DNA from: an uncultured Prevotella sp.
Lineage (GTDB): Bacteria; Bacteroidota; Bacteroidia; Bacteroidales; Bacteroidaceae
NCBI GenBank assembly: GCA_900554695.1
Contig: USHV01000003.1
Location: forward strand, 54,896 to 118,895
Direction: 5' to 3'
DNA length: 64,000 nucleotides
The notes under the pieces were generated by a model, which was given only the letters and a program-made list of their open reading frames with translations, had not been told where the DNA came from and did not search any database. How positions within the stretch are numbered: position 1 is the first letter of the stretch; every line of letters begins with the position of its first letter. The position numbers were made by a program, and so were the translations under genes. Below are positions 17,262 to 25,609 of this stretch, in pieces.

Positions 17262-19664
17262 TTATTTGCTGAATGTGTAGCCCACCTTTATGGCAAATGC
17301 GCGTCCGGGCTTCTGCATTTTGTAGTTGTCGTACAGTCTGGCGTCCGCCATGTTCGTACACTCGGCCGATACCGTGAATTCCTGTTTCTTTCCGAAGTTG
17401 TAGCTCACGAACAGGTCGTGCGACAGCTGTGTGGGCACCTCAAGCTCCGGATTGTTGTACGTGTTCCATTCGTAGCTGAACTTGTGGATGTATCCCACCA
17501 TGTACTGAATGTCGAGCACCGAACCCTTAATGAACAGGTCGCGCAGCGTGACTCCCGCCTCGCCATTGCCATACATGTATGGTATGGCAGGTATGCGTTT
17601 CTTGTAGTTCTTGCTCACCCGTTGCGTTCCGGCCACATACTTGGTCATGCTCCTCATGTCGATGTAGCTGAAGTTGCATCCGGCGAAGAACATGTCGCGG
17701 AACGTGTAGCGCACTCCCAGGTCGCCGCCCAGGTTACGCACGCCTCCGTCGTTCTTCGATGTGGCGCGTCCGTTGTCGCTGTTTGTGGTGCGGCGTATGT
17801 AGTTTTCTATTTCGCGGTATTGCAGGGCCGCGTCTATTGTCAGCCTGTGCAGGGGCAGGTCTATCGTACTTGCCGTGACGCTGAGGTTCAGGTTGTTGCT
17901 CGATTCGGGCTTCAGTGATGAGTTGCCTCGCTCTATGTCGTCGCCCGAACCGAACAACTCGCGGCTCGTGGGCAGACGGAGCGCATACTCATACGACAAC
18001 CGTAGCTGCACGTGCTTGCCAAGAAAGTATGTCGACGCCAGTCCTCCGCCCCAGTATGCCGACGTGCTGCTGAGGTCGCGGTAGTTGCTTCCGCCGTCAG
18101 GGTCGAGGTAGGCTTCCAGATGGTTCAGATAGTTCTTCACGAACGCCGATGTGTTCCACCGCCCTTTATGGTCGTATTTGTAGCTCAGTCCTGTGACGGC
18201 CTTAAGGCTCTGCTGCGGATGGTCATACTCCGGTTTCTGCATGGTCTCGTCCTTGCCCGAGCGCGAGAACGACGTGAATGTGGAGCTTAGCGAGAGCGAA
18301 TGTCCCTCCTTCGGGAACAGAGCCACGCGCAGGTTGGCAGCGCCGTTGTTGTCGCGGTAGCGGTATTTGGTGTATGCCAGCTCGCCAGGCGCGCTCTTCG
18401 GCTTGCTGCGTTCGCCCAGCCAGTTGTAGTTGCAGCTGGCCGTGTCGGCGGCATACGACTGTCCGAAGTTGTAGTTTCCGTTCAGGGCCACGTGCAGTCC
18501 CTGCATCACCTTGAACCGTTTCTCGTATGTCAGCTGCGGCATGAGCGTGTTGGCGGTGGTGTAGCGTGCGCCATACACCCAGTTCATGTTCGACGCGTTC
18601 TGCGTCTGTTTGTATTCGTATCCGCCTGTGAATCCCAACAGCAGCCGGTCGGCATAGGGCTTGTCCACTACTCCTATCCTCAGTATGGCGGCCTCGTTGT
18701 GATACATAGCGTGGAAGCGTCGCACCTTCAGGTCTTCGTAAACCACCTTGTTGCCGTTCTCTCCGAACTGCGTGTAGTGGTCGATGTTCACCTTGTAGTC
18801 GTTGTCCGAATAGTTCTGATAGGCGTTGAGCGATATGTGGAAGCCTTTGTTCGAGGTCCATTCGGCATACACATTGCTCTTGTGCGTATTGAACGAACCG
18901 AACGAGTAGGACGCGTTCACGCGTGTACGGCGTCTGTTGTCCGTCACTATGTTGATGGCTCCTCCCAGCGCGTCGCCTCCCAATTCCACGGGCACCACGC
19001 CCTTATACACCTCCACCCGCCGTGCCAGTCCGGCAGGTATGTTGTTCAGTCCGAACGCCGAGCTCATGCCTTCCATCGGTACTCCGTCGATGAATATCTT
19101 GACATGGCGTCCTGAGAATCCGTTCAGCAATACGCTCGTCTCAGATCCCAGTCCGCCGTTCTGGCGTATCTTCACTCCGTTTATCCTATCGATGACGTTG
19201 GCAAGGTCGAGAGTAGTGTTCTTCAACTTCGACGTTTCAATCATCGACACATTATAAGCCAGGCGCTGCACCTTCTCTTCCTGTGTGAGAGAGTTCACCA
19301 CCACCTCGTTAAGAGTGAGGGCGTCCTCCTTCATCATCACCTTAAGATGGTGCTCCGCACCGTCCGGTCTTAATGCCATCCGCTCCGTTCCGTATCCCAG
19401 ATAGTTGACGGTTACGAGGCATTCTCCTGCATGCTGTTTCAGCGTTATGCTGAATTCTCCCCAGTTATCGCTTATGCCTCCGCCTACGAGCGAGCTGTCT
19501 GCCGCCGCGCGCACTTCTATGGTGGCATGGCTCAGAGGCTCGAGTGTCCGGTCGTCCATCACTTTTCCCTTGACGACACAGCCGTTTTGCGCGTGCGCAT
19601 TGATACCAAAGAGAGAGAATGCAAAAGCAAATAAAAAAAATAAATACAGTCTGCTTCGTTTCAT
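17262..19664 (-). CDS. TonB-dependent outer-membrane receptor, XusA-like
   Basis: An 800-residue receptor: signal peptide to about residue 25 (INAHAQ), carboxypeptidase-like beta domain (KGKVMDDRTLEPLSHATIEV, 33-110), plug (LANVIDRINGVKIRQNGG, IFIDGVPMEGMSSAFG, VEVYKGVVPVELGGDALGGAINIV) and a barrel ending IKVGYTFSK. It is a classical receptor, shorter than SusC, and has no SusD partner. Operon context (DUF4374 lipoprotein, PepSY protein) points to ferric siderophore uptake. Promoter at 19697-19728; I saw no clear Fur box. Confidence 0.85.
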   Translation of the reverse strand: MKRSRLYLFFLFAFAFSLFGINAHAQNGCVVKGKVMDDRTLEPLSHATIEVRAAADSSLVGGGISDNWGEFSITLKQHAGECLVTVNYLGYGTERMALRPDGAEHHLKVMMKEDALTLNEVVVNSLTQEEKVQRLAYNVSMIETSKLKNTTLDLANVIDRINGVKIRQNGGLGSETSVLLNGFSGRHVKIFIDGVPMEGMSSAFGLNNIPAGLARRVEVYKGVVPVELGGDALGGAINIVTDNRRRTRVNASYSFGSFNTHKSNVYAEWTSNKGFHISLNAYQNYSDNDYKVNIDHYTQFGENGNKVVYEDLKVRRFHAMYHNEAAILRIGVVDKPYADRLLLGFTGGYEYKQTQNASNMNWVYGARYTTANTLMPQLTYEKRFKVMQGLHVALNGNYNFGQSYAADTASCNYNWLGERSKPKSAPGELAYTKYRYRDNNGAANLRVALFPKEGHSLSLSSTFTSFSRSGKDETMQKPEYDHPQQSLKAVTGLSYKYDHKGRWNTSAFVKNYLNHLEAYLDPDGGSNYRDLSSTSAYWGGGLASTYFLGKHVQLRLSYEYALRLPTSRELFGSGDDIERGNSSLKPESSNNLNLSVTASTIDLPLHRLTIDAALQYREIENYIRRTTNSDNGRATSKNDGGVRNLGGDLGVRYTFRDMFFAGCNFSYIDMRSMTKYVAGTQRVSKNYKKRIPAIPYMYGNGEAGVTLRDLFIKGSVLDIQYMVGYIHKFSYEWNTYNNPELEVPTQLSHDLFVSYNFGKKQEFTVSAECTNMADARLYDNYKMQKPGRAFAIKVGYTFSK

Positions 19665-20177
19665 TATAACTTTTTCCTATTTGTTTTTAACGGCTGCAAA
19701 GTTACTTGTGCCGCCATACCGACGCAATACTCATTGTTAGGTATTTTGTCGGCAACGGTCTGACTGCGTGTCATAAGTTATAATGTCAGCGGTTCACGCC
19801 CGTGTCACGTATCATGCGGTGTGCTTTTCACGTCGCGTAATCAGTCTGTCGCCATATTGTCAGACTGCACCGGCGTGCGACTGTCTTTCATTGTTTTTTC
19901 AATGCGTGTTGTTTTGGTGGTCATCGTCCCGCGGGTCATTCCTGCCTTACGGAACAGAGCATCCGTAACCGGTGACAGTGTCAGGACGGCTGCTCTTTCA
20001 TGTCCTTTTCATGCGTCAAATCCGAAACGAAACCCTTACGGTCTGCGTGTAGTGTCAGAATATCACATATTTTATCCAAAAAACAGCAAAGAAACATACT
20101 TCATCCAGCAATAATTATAATTACTTTTGCAAAGTAATCAAATCTGTTGCAAACCTACAATCAAAACACAGGTAAAT
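19665..20177. other. Divergent intergenic region, TonB receptor / GH47
   Basis: Holds the receptor promoter (19697-19728) and a -7 match for the GH47 gene, TACTTTTG at 20122-20129, inside the inverted repeat ATTACTTTTGCAAAGTAAT. The middle is GC-mixed with no gene or repeat that I recognise. Confidence 0.4.
19697..19728 (-). promoter_or_regulatory. Promoter of the TonB receptor operon
   Basis: Minus strand: ATTG (19728-19725), 20 bases, TAACTTTG (19704-19697), 33 bp before the start codon. Confidence 0.65.
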
Positions 20178-21584
20178 ATGAAAAGAATTTCAATACTCCT
20201 CGTATTTCACATCCTAATGGGCGCCTGCTGCATGGCGCAGAGCAATGCCGAGCGCAAGGAATACGCCTCGCGCGTGAAGGCTGCATTCGTAAAGGCGTGG
20301 AACTCATACATGAACTATGCCTACGGCATGGACGCCGTGAATCCCATTTCGGAGAAAGGTCACAACTGGTATTCGGAATCGCTGCTCATGACGCCCGTCG
20401 ATGCTTACAGCACCATGTGTCTCATGAATCTGAAGAAACAGAAGAAGCAGGCGCGCGAACTCATATTCAGCCGACTCAATTTCGACAAGGACATGGACGT
20501 GCAGCAGTTTGAGATAGCCATACGCATGGTGGGAGGACTCATCTCTTCCTACCAGCTCGACGGCGACAGACGTTTCCTCGAGCTGGCGAAAGACCTGGGC
20601 GACAGGCTCATGCCGGTGTTCGACACGCCTACGGGAATACCCTACCGCATGGTGAACCTGCGCACTGGAGCCATAAGCGGCAACGTGACCAATCCCTGCG
20701 AGGTGGGATCCATGCTGCTGGAATACCGTATGCTGAGCAAGCTCACGGGCGACCCGAAGTATTATGACAAGTGCAAGCGTGGCATAGTGGAGGTTTACAA
20801 GCGCCGTGGCAAGACCGGACTCGTGGCTGGAGGAATAAACTGCGACACGGGCGAATGGACCGACAACAAGGCGCACATACGTGGAGGCATCGACGCCTTC
20901 TACGAATATCTGCTCAAGGGCTACATCCTCTTCGGCGACGAGGACTTGCTGTGCATGTGGCAGACATCGCTCGACGGAGTGAACCGCTACCTGGAAGACC
21001 GTACCGCCAACGGCTACTGGATAGGCGAAGCTGACATGGATACCGGAGAGCGCACGGCCACCGTGTTCGGTGCTCTCGACTGTTTCTGGAACGGATGTCT
21101 CGTGCTCGCCGGCGAGACGGAGCGCGCCAAGATGCTTCAGGAGTCGATTTTCAAGATGTGGACCATGTACGGCATAGAGCCCGAGGCCATCGACTACAAG
21201 ACCATGCAGGTGCTCAGTCCGGGCTACATGGTGCGTCCCGAGGCCATAGAATCGACCTACTATGTGTGGCGTACCACTGGCGACAGACGTTATTACGAGA
21301 TGGGCAAGACTATGTTCGAGTCGATAGAGAAATACTGCCAGACCGAAAACGGATATGTGCAGCTGAGCGATGTGCGCACAAAAGAGAAGTGGGACACGCT
21401 GGAGAGCTTCTTCTTCGCCGAGACAATGAAATACTGCTATCTGTTTTTCGCGCCCGAAAAGGTGTTCAGCTTCAAGGACTATGTGCTCAACACCGAGGCC
21501 CATCCGCTGCGCAACACGTGGAACAAGGGATGGCGCGGTGACTACATGATGCACGGCGGTGGTGCCGGCGGTGCTGCGGAATGA
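20178..21584 (+). CDS. GH47 family alpha-1,2-mannosidase, secreted
   Basis: 468 residues from ATG 20178 (MKRISILLVFHILMGACCMAQ, a signal peptide; Cys16 could allow lipidation). I chose this start because the longer frame upstream lacks a signal and lies over the promoter. The rest is an (alpha/alpha)7 barrel with bacterial GH47 features: AWNSYMNYAYGMDAVNPIS, DAYSTMCLMNL, FEIAIRMVGGLISSYQL, CEVGSMLLEYRMLSKLTGD, YEYLLKGYILFGDEDL, LDCFWNGCLVLAG, LSPGYMVRPEAIESTYYVWRTTGD and ESFFFAETMKYCYLFFAP. GH47 enzymes are calcium-dependent inverting exo-alpha-1,2-mannosidases. With GH92 and GH38 genes nearby, high-mannose N-glycan or mannan trimming is likely. Confidence 0.87.
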   Translation: MKRISILLVFHILMGACCMAQSNAERKEYASRVKAAFVKAWNSYMNYAYGMDAVNPISEKGHNWYSESLLMTPVDAYSTMCLMNLKKQKKQARELIFSRLNFDKDMDVQQFEIAIRMVGGLISSYQLDGDRRFLELAKDLGDRLMPVFDTPTGIPYRMVNLRTGAISGNVTNPCEVGSMLLEYRMLSKLTGDPKYYDKCKRGIVEVYKRRGKTGLVAGGINCDTGEWTDNKAHIRGGIDAFYEYLLKGYILFGDEDLLCMWQTSLDGVNRYLEDRTANGYWIGEADMDTGERTATVFGALDCFWNGCLVLAGETERAKMLQESIFKMWTMYGIEPEAIDYKTMQVLSPGYMVRPEAIESTYYVWRTTGDRRYYEMGKTMFESIEKYCQTENGYVQLSDVRTKEKWDTLESFFFAETMKYCYLFFAPEKVFSFKDYVLNTEAHPLRNTWNKGWRGDYMMHGGGAGGAAE

Positions 21585-21599
21585 GCGGTGCGAGTGGTC

Positions 21600-21758
21600 A
21601 TTCTGCGTCTGTCCGTATCCGCCTTCATTGCCTATCCACGACGTCGTATATCCCTTCAGGCGGCATTCATTGCCGCTGACTGGCTCGGCCTTCCGTGTGC
21701 TCAGTGTGGCGTTACACGCAATGAGCATGAACAGAAAAATGCTTATGGACTTTCTTAT
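21600..21758 (-). pseudogene. Possible lipoprotein gene remnant with lost start codon
   Basis: Read on the minus strand from 21758 the frame gives (ATA)-RKSISIFLFMLIAC-NATLSTRK..., a textbook lipoprotein signal peptide with lipobox LIAC. It lacks an ATG: ATA sits where ATG would be expected, with a stop codon two codons further upstream. It continues GYTTSWIGNEGGYGQ and then runs into the antisense of the GH47 gene. It may be the 5' stub of a lipoprotein gene lost by deletion. A chance match cannot be excluded. Confidence 0.3.
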
Positions 21759-22046
21759 GTTCAGTTATTTGTAAGGATTAAGATGTTAATGGTCCGCCGT
21801 TTTGTTTTCTATGGCGATGCATTGTGCCGGTGTAATGCTCTCCATAGGCATTATGTCGGTGGTTGTGAGGCTTTTATCTTCATTGTTATATACCTGTAAT
21901 CGCTTACGTTTTACGAATAATATTCCATCCGTCAATGCGTAGCCTGATTATTGCGCGTCGCAGGACAACACGCACACAATGAGTTTTTTATAAGACCGAA
22001 AAAACTGCTTCAGAACATCAAATGAATAAAACAGTCGCCCGATGCA

Positions 22047-22463
22047 TTATTTCAGAAGCATCAGGACGCTGCCTCCCGTTATGAGCAACGCACCGAGAAC
22101 CACGCGCATACTGACCTGTTCTTTCAGAAAAATGAACGAAAGAAATATGGTAATCACCACGCTCAGTTTATCTATGGGCGCGACACGCGACACATCGCCC
22201 GTCTGTAATGCCTTGAAATAGAACAGCCACGACAGGCCCGTAGCCGCGCCGGAAAGCACAAGAAAAATCCAGGAGTGATGAGGTATTGACTTCAGTTCGG
22301 CCACATGTGAGCCGAAAATCACGATGCCCCATGTGATGACGAGGATGACCGATGTGCGTATGGCTGTTGCCAAATCAGAATTGATGTCCTTCACTCCGGT
22401 CTTTGCGAAGATGGCTGTCAGAGCAGCGAAGAATGCCGACAGCAATGCATAATATTTCCACAT
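22047..22463 (-). CDS. Half-size EamA (DMT) family membrane transporter
   Basis: 138 residues from ATG 22463 (MWKYYALLSAFFAALTAIFAK). The frame is open further upstream, but the EamA domain begins exactly here and a -7 box lies at 22510-22503. About five transmembrane helices: 3-20, 32-52, 66-86, 93-112 and 117-136. One EamA domain of this length is a known compact family (about 140 residues), presumably working as a dimer like other half-size DMT proteins; substrate unknown. The segment ALQTGDVSRVAPIDKLSVV is typical of the second half of the domain. Single gene. Confidence 0.82.
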   Translation of the reverse strand: MWKYYALLSAFFAALTAIFAKTGVKDINSDLATAIRTSVILVITWGIVIFGSHVAELKSIPHHSWIFLVLSGAATGLSWLFYFKALQTGDVSRVAPIDKLSVVITIFLSFIFLKEQVSMRVVLGALLITGGSVLMLLK

Positions 22464-22590
22464 TACTCTTTTGTCTTTTACAAACACATCACATATTGAA
22501 GGCAAAAGTAATGATAAATTCTGAGGGAACCGCATATTCGCCGATTCTTCACGATAATTAAACGATATCATAAACGTATGGAGACGGTCA

Positions 22591-22624
22591 GGGCGTGGCA
22601 TTATATAAATTAATGTCACGCCCC
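22591..22624 (-). terminator. Terminator after the GH92 gene
   Basis: Inverted repeat GGGCGTGGCATT / AATGTCACGCCC with one internal mismatch and an AT-rich loop, about 20 bp past the GH92 stop. Confidence 0.65.
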
Positions 22625-22642
22625 GATGGACAATGAAAAGCC

Positions 22643-24802
22643 TCAATCACGTTTCAGTCCCCATTTCTTGTTTGGCTTGGCCGAAGCCTTGTAGGTTATT
22701 GTTCCGCCGTCCTTCAGCACGTCCCAGTCTATCCATGCCGAGTTGTAGGCTTTGCCGTTGAGACGCATGGAGTTGATGTACTGTCCGTCACGGCCGCCCT
22801 TTATCTGGAGCAGACCGCCAGGCAGATGAATCTTTATGTCGGAGAACTGCGGCATGTTGATGCAGAACTGCGCCACGCCAGGTGTCATAGGATAAAGTCC
22901 TATCGACGCGTATATGTACCAGGAACCCATAGCCCCGCAGTCGTCGTTGCCGGGAAGGCCAGACGGTGACGAGTCGTAAGCTTCGCGGAGTATGCGTGAG
23001 ATGATGGCCGAAGTCTTGTAAGGGCGGTCCACATAGTTGTATATCCACGGCACCTGAAAGTCAGGTTCGTTGCCCGCGGCGAAGAAGTGGTCGTCGTAAC
23101 CGGCGTCAATGCGCACGAAGAGCGAGTCGAGCCGTTTCTCGGCGGCAGCCTTTCCGCCTATTGTGTCGATGAGAGTCTCAAGGTCGTAAGGCACCATCCA
23201 GAAATAGTTTTCCTTCGTTGCCTCGCGCCAGTCGTCGTCCGGCTTCTTCCAGCTCATGTCGTTGTTGTTGCGCGAGCGTAGCCAACGGGTTGAAGGATCG
23301 TAGAGATTCTTCCAGTTGGAAGCGCGGTTCATGAAGAAGACGGCGTCCTTGTCGTTGCCCAACGCCTGTTTCGCGAACTGTCCGATGGCGTAGTCGGCCG
23401 ATGTGTATTCAAGGCAGAGCGATGCGTTCTCAATGCCTTTCTCGATGTAGTTGGACAATCCCGGGCGCACCTCAACGTTCTGTGAGTAGGTGCGAGGTTC
23501 GAGAGCACCTTTGCGCATGTACTCGTATGCCTTCTTCAGGTCGAAGTCGCGGCCGCCGAAAGCGTAGGTATTGGATATTATGACAGGTGTAGGGTCGCCG
23601 TGCATGACGCCCGTCTCGATGTTGGCGAGAATCCAACGGCCGTATCCACCGCTCTGTTCTGCGAAGTCGACGAGCGACTGCATCATGTCCGAACTCTCCT
23701 TAGGATAGAGCACTGCCAGTATCTGACTCTGCGTACGGTAGGTATCCCATCCGCTGAATGTGGTGTAATGGTCGCGTCCCGGTTCCGTCTTGTGCACTTT
23801 CCAGTCGGCTCCCAGATATTCGCCATTGACGTCGTTGAACACGTTGGGATGGATGAGCGTGTGATAGAAGTGCGTGTAGAACTGCTTCATGCGGTCGGCA
23901 TCGCCCGTCACCTCAATCTTGCCCAGGTGTCTGTTCCACTCTGTGCGTGTGTCGGCAAGCACCTGATCAAAATCTCGTCCGGCGTTGTCCTTCTGCAGAT
24001 TCTCGTGTGCGTTGGCAATAGATACATACGAAATGGCCACCTTGTACTCCACTGTACGGCCGCCCGATGTGTCGAACGTGAAGTAAGCGCCCGAGTTGCT
24101 GCCGCCTATGGTGAGGCGTCCGTCCTTCATGTCGTTTCTTATCCATGTGCCCTGCACCTTGGAAGGAGTGTTGAATTCGGCCACGAAATACACGCGGTAG
24201 TCGGTCTGATAGCCGCAGAAGTCGCCGCCCTCGGCATATCCTTCGAGTGTTGTGGGCGATGTGATCTTCACCAGTGCGTTGGTGAGTTTGGTTGAGCATA
24301 CGCCGCTGCCTATTATCACCGTGCCCTCAGATGCCGATGAAGGGAACGTCATGCGCACTACTCCGCTGCGCTTCGACACCGTTGTCTCGCACTTCACGCC
24401 GTCCTTGTATTCGAGCGACAGATAGCCTGACTGCGACGCAAGGATGTCCTTGTAGAACGGGAATGAGCCCATGTCGCCAGGCGATTTGTCCAGACGTCCG
24501 GCCAAAGCTATGAGCGGGAAGTTGCCCATCTCCGGGCATCCGCCTCCCGATATCTGGTTCACCACGATGCCGCGTTACGGTTCGAAGTGAGTCGGAGTGA
24601 GCTGCATCATTCCGAACGGATAGGTGGCGCCAAGAAAGGTGAAGCCCGAAGCCAGTCCGTTGGGGCCAGGTTTACCCACCGTTCCCATACGGGTGTCAAC
24701 CATGGAAGCATAGTCGGGTGTTGTGTCTCCGGCTACGGCTGTGTGGCAGGCGATACATAAGAATACGCCTGCAAACAACGATTTCAAGAATCCTCTTTTC
24801 AT
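22643..24802 (-). pseudogene. GH92 alpha-mannosidase split by one in-frame TAA
   Basis: The 5' frame (24802-24575) encodes a signal peptide and the GH92 start (DYASMVDTRMGTVGKPGPNG, GATYPFGMMQLTPTHFEP) and then hits TAA at 24577-24575. The same frame continues without shift as RGIVVNQISGGGCPEMGNFP and runs 644 codons to 22643. The halves join exactly where intact GH92 proteins read TPxxFxP-x-xGFVVNQ, so only one codon is affected and nothing is missing; total about 720 codons is normal for GH92. The catalytic region is kept: AAGNEPDFQVPWIYNY and LPGNDDCGAMGSWYIY. Either a recent nonsense mutation (one substitution from Gln, Lys, Glu, Tyr or Leu), a sequencing error, or readthrough. GH92 are calcium-dependent exo-alpha-mannosidases. 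Confidence 0.88.
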
Positions 24803-25609
24803 TTCAAACAGAGTGTATGTTTATTATGACGTTTATATATTAATATTCAGGTTATTGGGATAGGACGATGTGCCTCTGCACGCGATGTCGTATGATAAAT
24901 GAAAAACAATTTTATATATAAAAAACCGAAAGGCTATAAAATATGAAACGTAATGTCTAATGTGTGTATATTTATGTATATTTAACTGTTTTGAGCTGTG
25001 AAATTGGTATGAAAGGTCTTTCGTTGTGATATGTTTCGCAGAAAAATATTCGTGAACAGAGTCGGAGTCGGTGCTGTTTCTTTGGCGGCGGACTGTATTA
25101 TATCCAGTGAATGTGTGTTGGCCTTGCATCATGTAAATGTGTGATAAGATGTATTGGATAATGGTTAAATATTGATGCCGACATCTCCATGCTGTCGTTT
25201 CTTTCAGTGTGTGCTGTTCTTATGCTATGTATATGTGAGTGTCGGGCACTTTAGTCAGGCTTTTGACAATCATATATCTGCTCAGTGTATGACGTCAGAA
25301 CAGGCTCTCATATATTGAGGAATGGACATTCCTGCATTGTTGTATTTCCGTAAAAACTTCGTTTTCACGCTTGCTATTGCACTCATCTTTCGCTATCTCT
25401 GAATAAGATAGGATGCGGTTCGGCAATATCAAAATCCGTAAAAACTTCGTTTTTCCGTTTGCTATTGCACTCACCTTTCACTATCTTTGCAAAAGAAAGG
25501 CGGCGGTTCGGTATGGCATGTCTGGTGTGATGGCTTTGCCTGGTCAGTCTTTCTATTTATCTGCAAAAACTGAATCTATTCATATTTTAACTTTACATAT
25601 TATCATATT
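24803..25609. other. Divergent intergenic region, GH92 / GH38
   Basis: The left part (24803-25300) is AT-rich and has no gene or promoter match that I trust. The right part carries two 88-bp hairpin-promoter repeats (25352-25500). A 100-nt leader follows before the GH38 start. Confidence 0.45.
25352..25500 (+). repeat. Hairpin-promoter repeat, two tandem copies before GH38
   Basis: Unit 1: hairpin AAAAC-TTC-GTTTT ending at 25365, CTTG at 25370-25373, 20 bases, TATCTCTG at 25394-25401. Unit 2: hairpin AAAAAC-TTC-GTTTTT (25440-25454), TTTG at 25458-25461, 20 bases, TATCTTTG at 25482-25489. The -7 boxes are exactly 88 bp apart. GATAGGATGCGGTTCGG follows unit 1 and GGCGGCGGTTCGG unit 2. Unit 2 is a near-ideal promoter for the GH38 gene; unit 1 has one mismatch in each box. 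Confidence 0.85.

Noticed and set aside
19740..20120. Fur box search before the TonB receptor
   Set aside because: No convincing palindrome of the Fur type was found by eye, so none is annotated.
20304..21728. 474-codon minus-strand ORF across the GH47 gene
   Set aside because: It is the antisense of a clear GH47 protein and has no family features except the lipobox stub at its start, which is reported separately.
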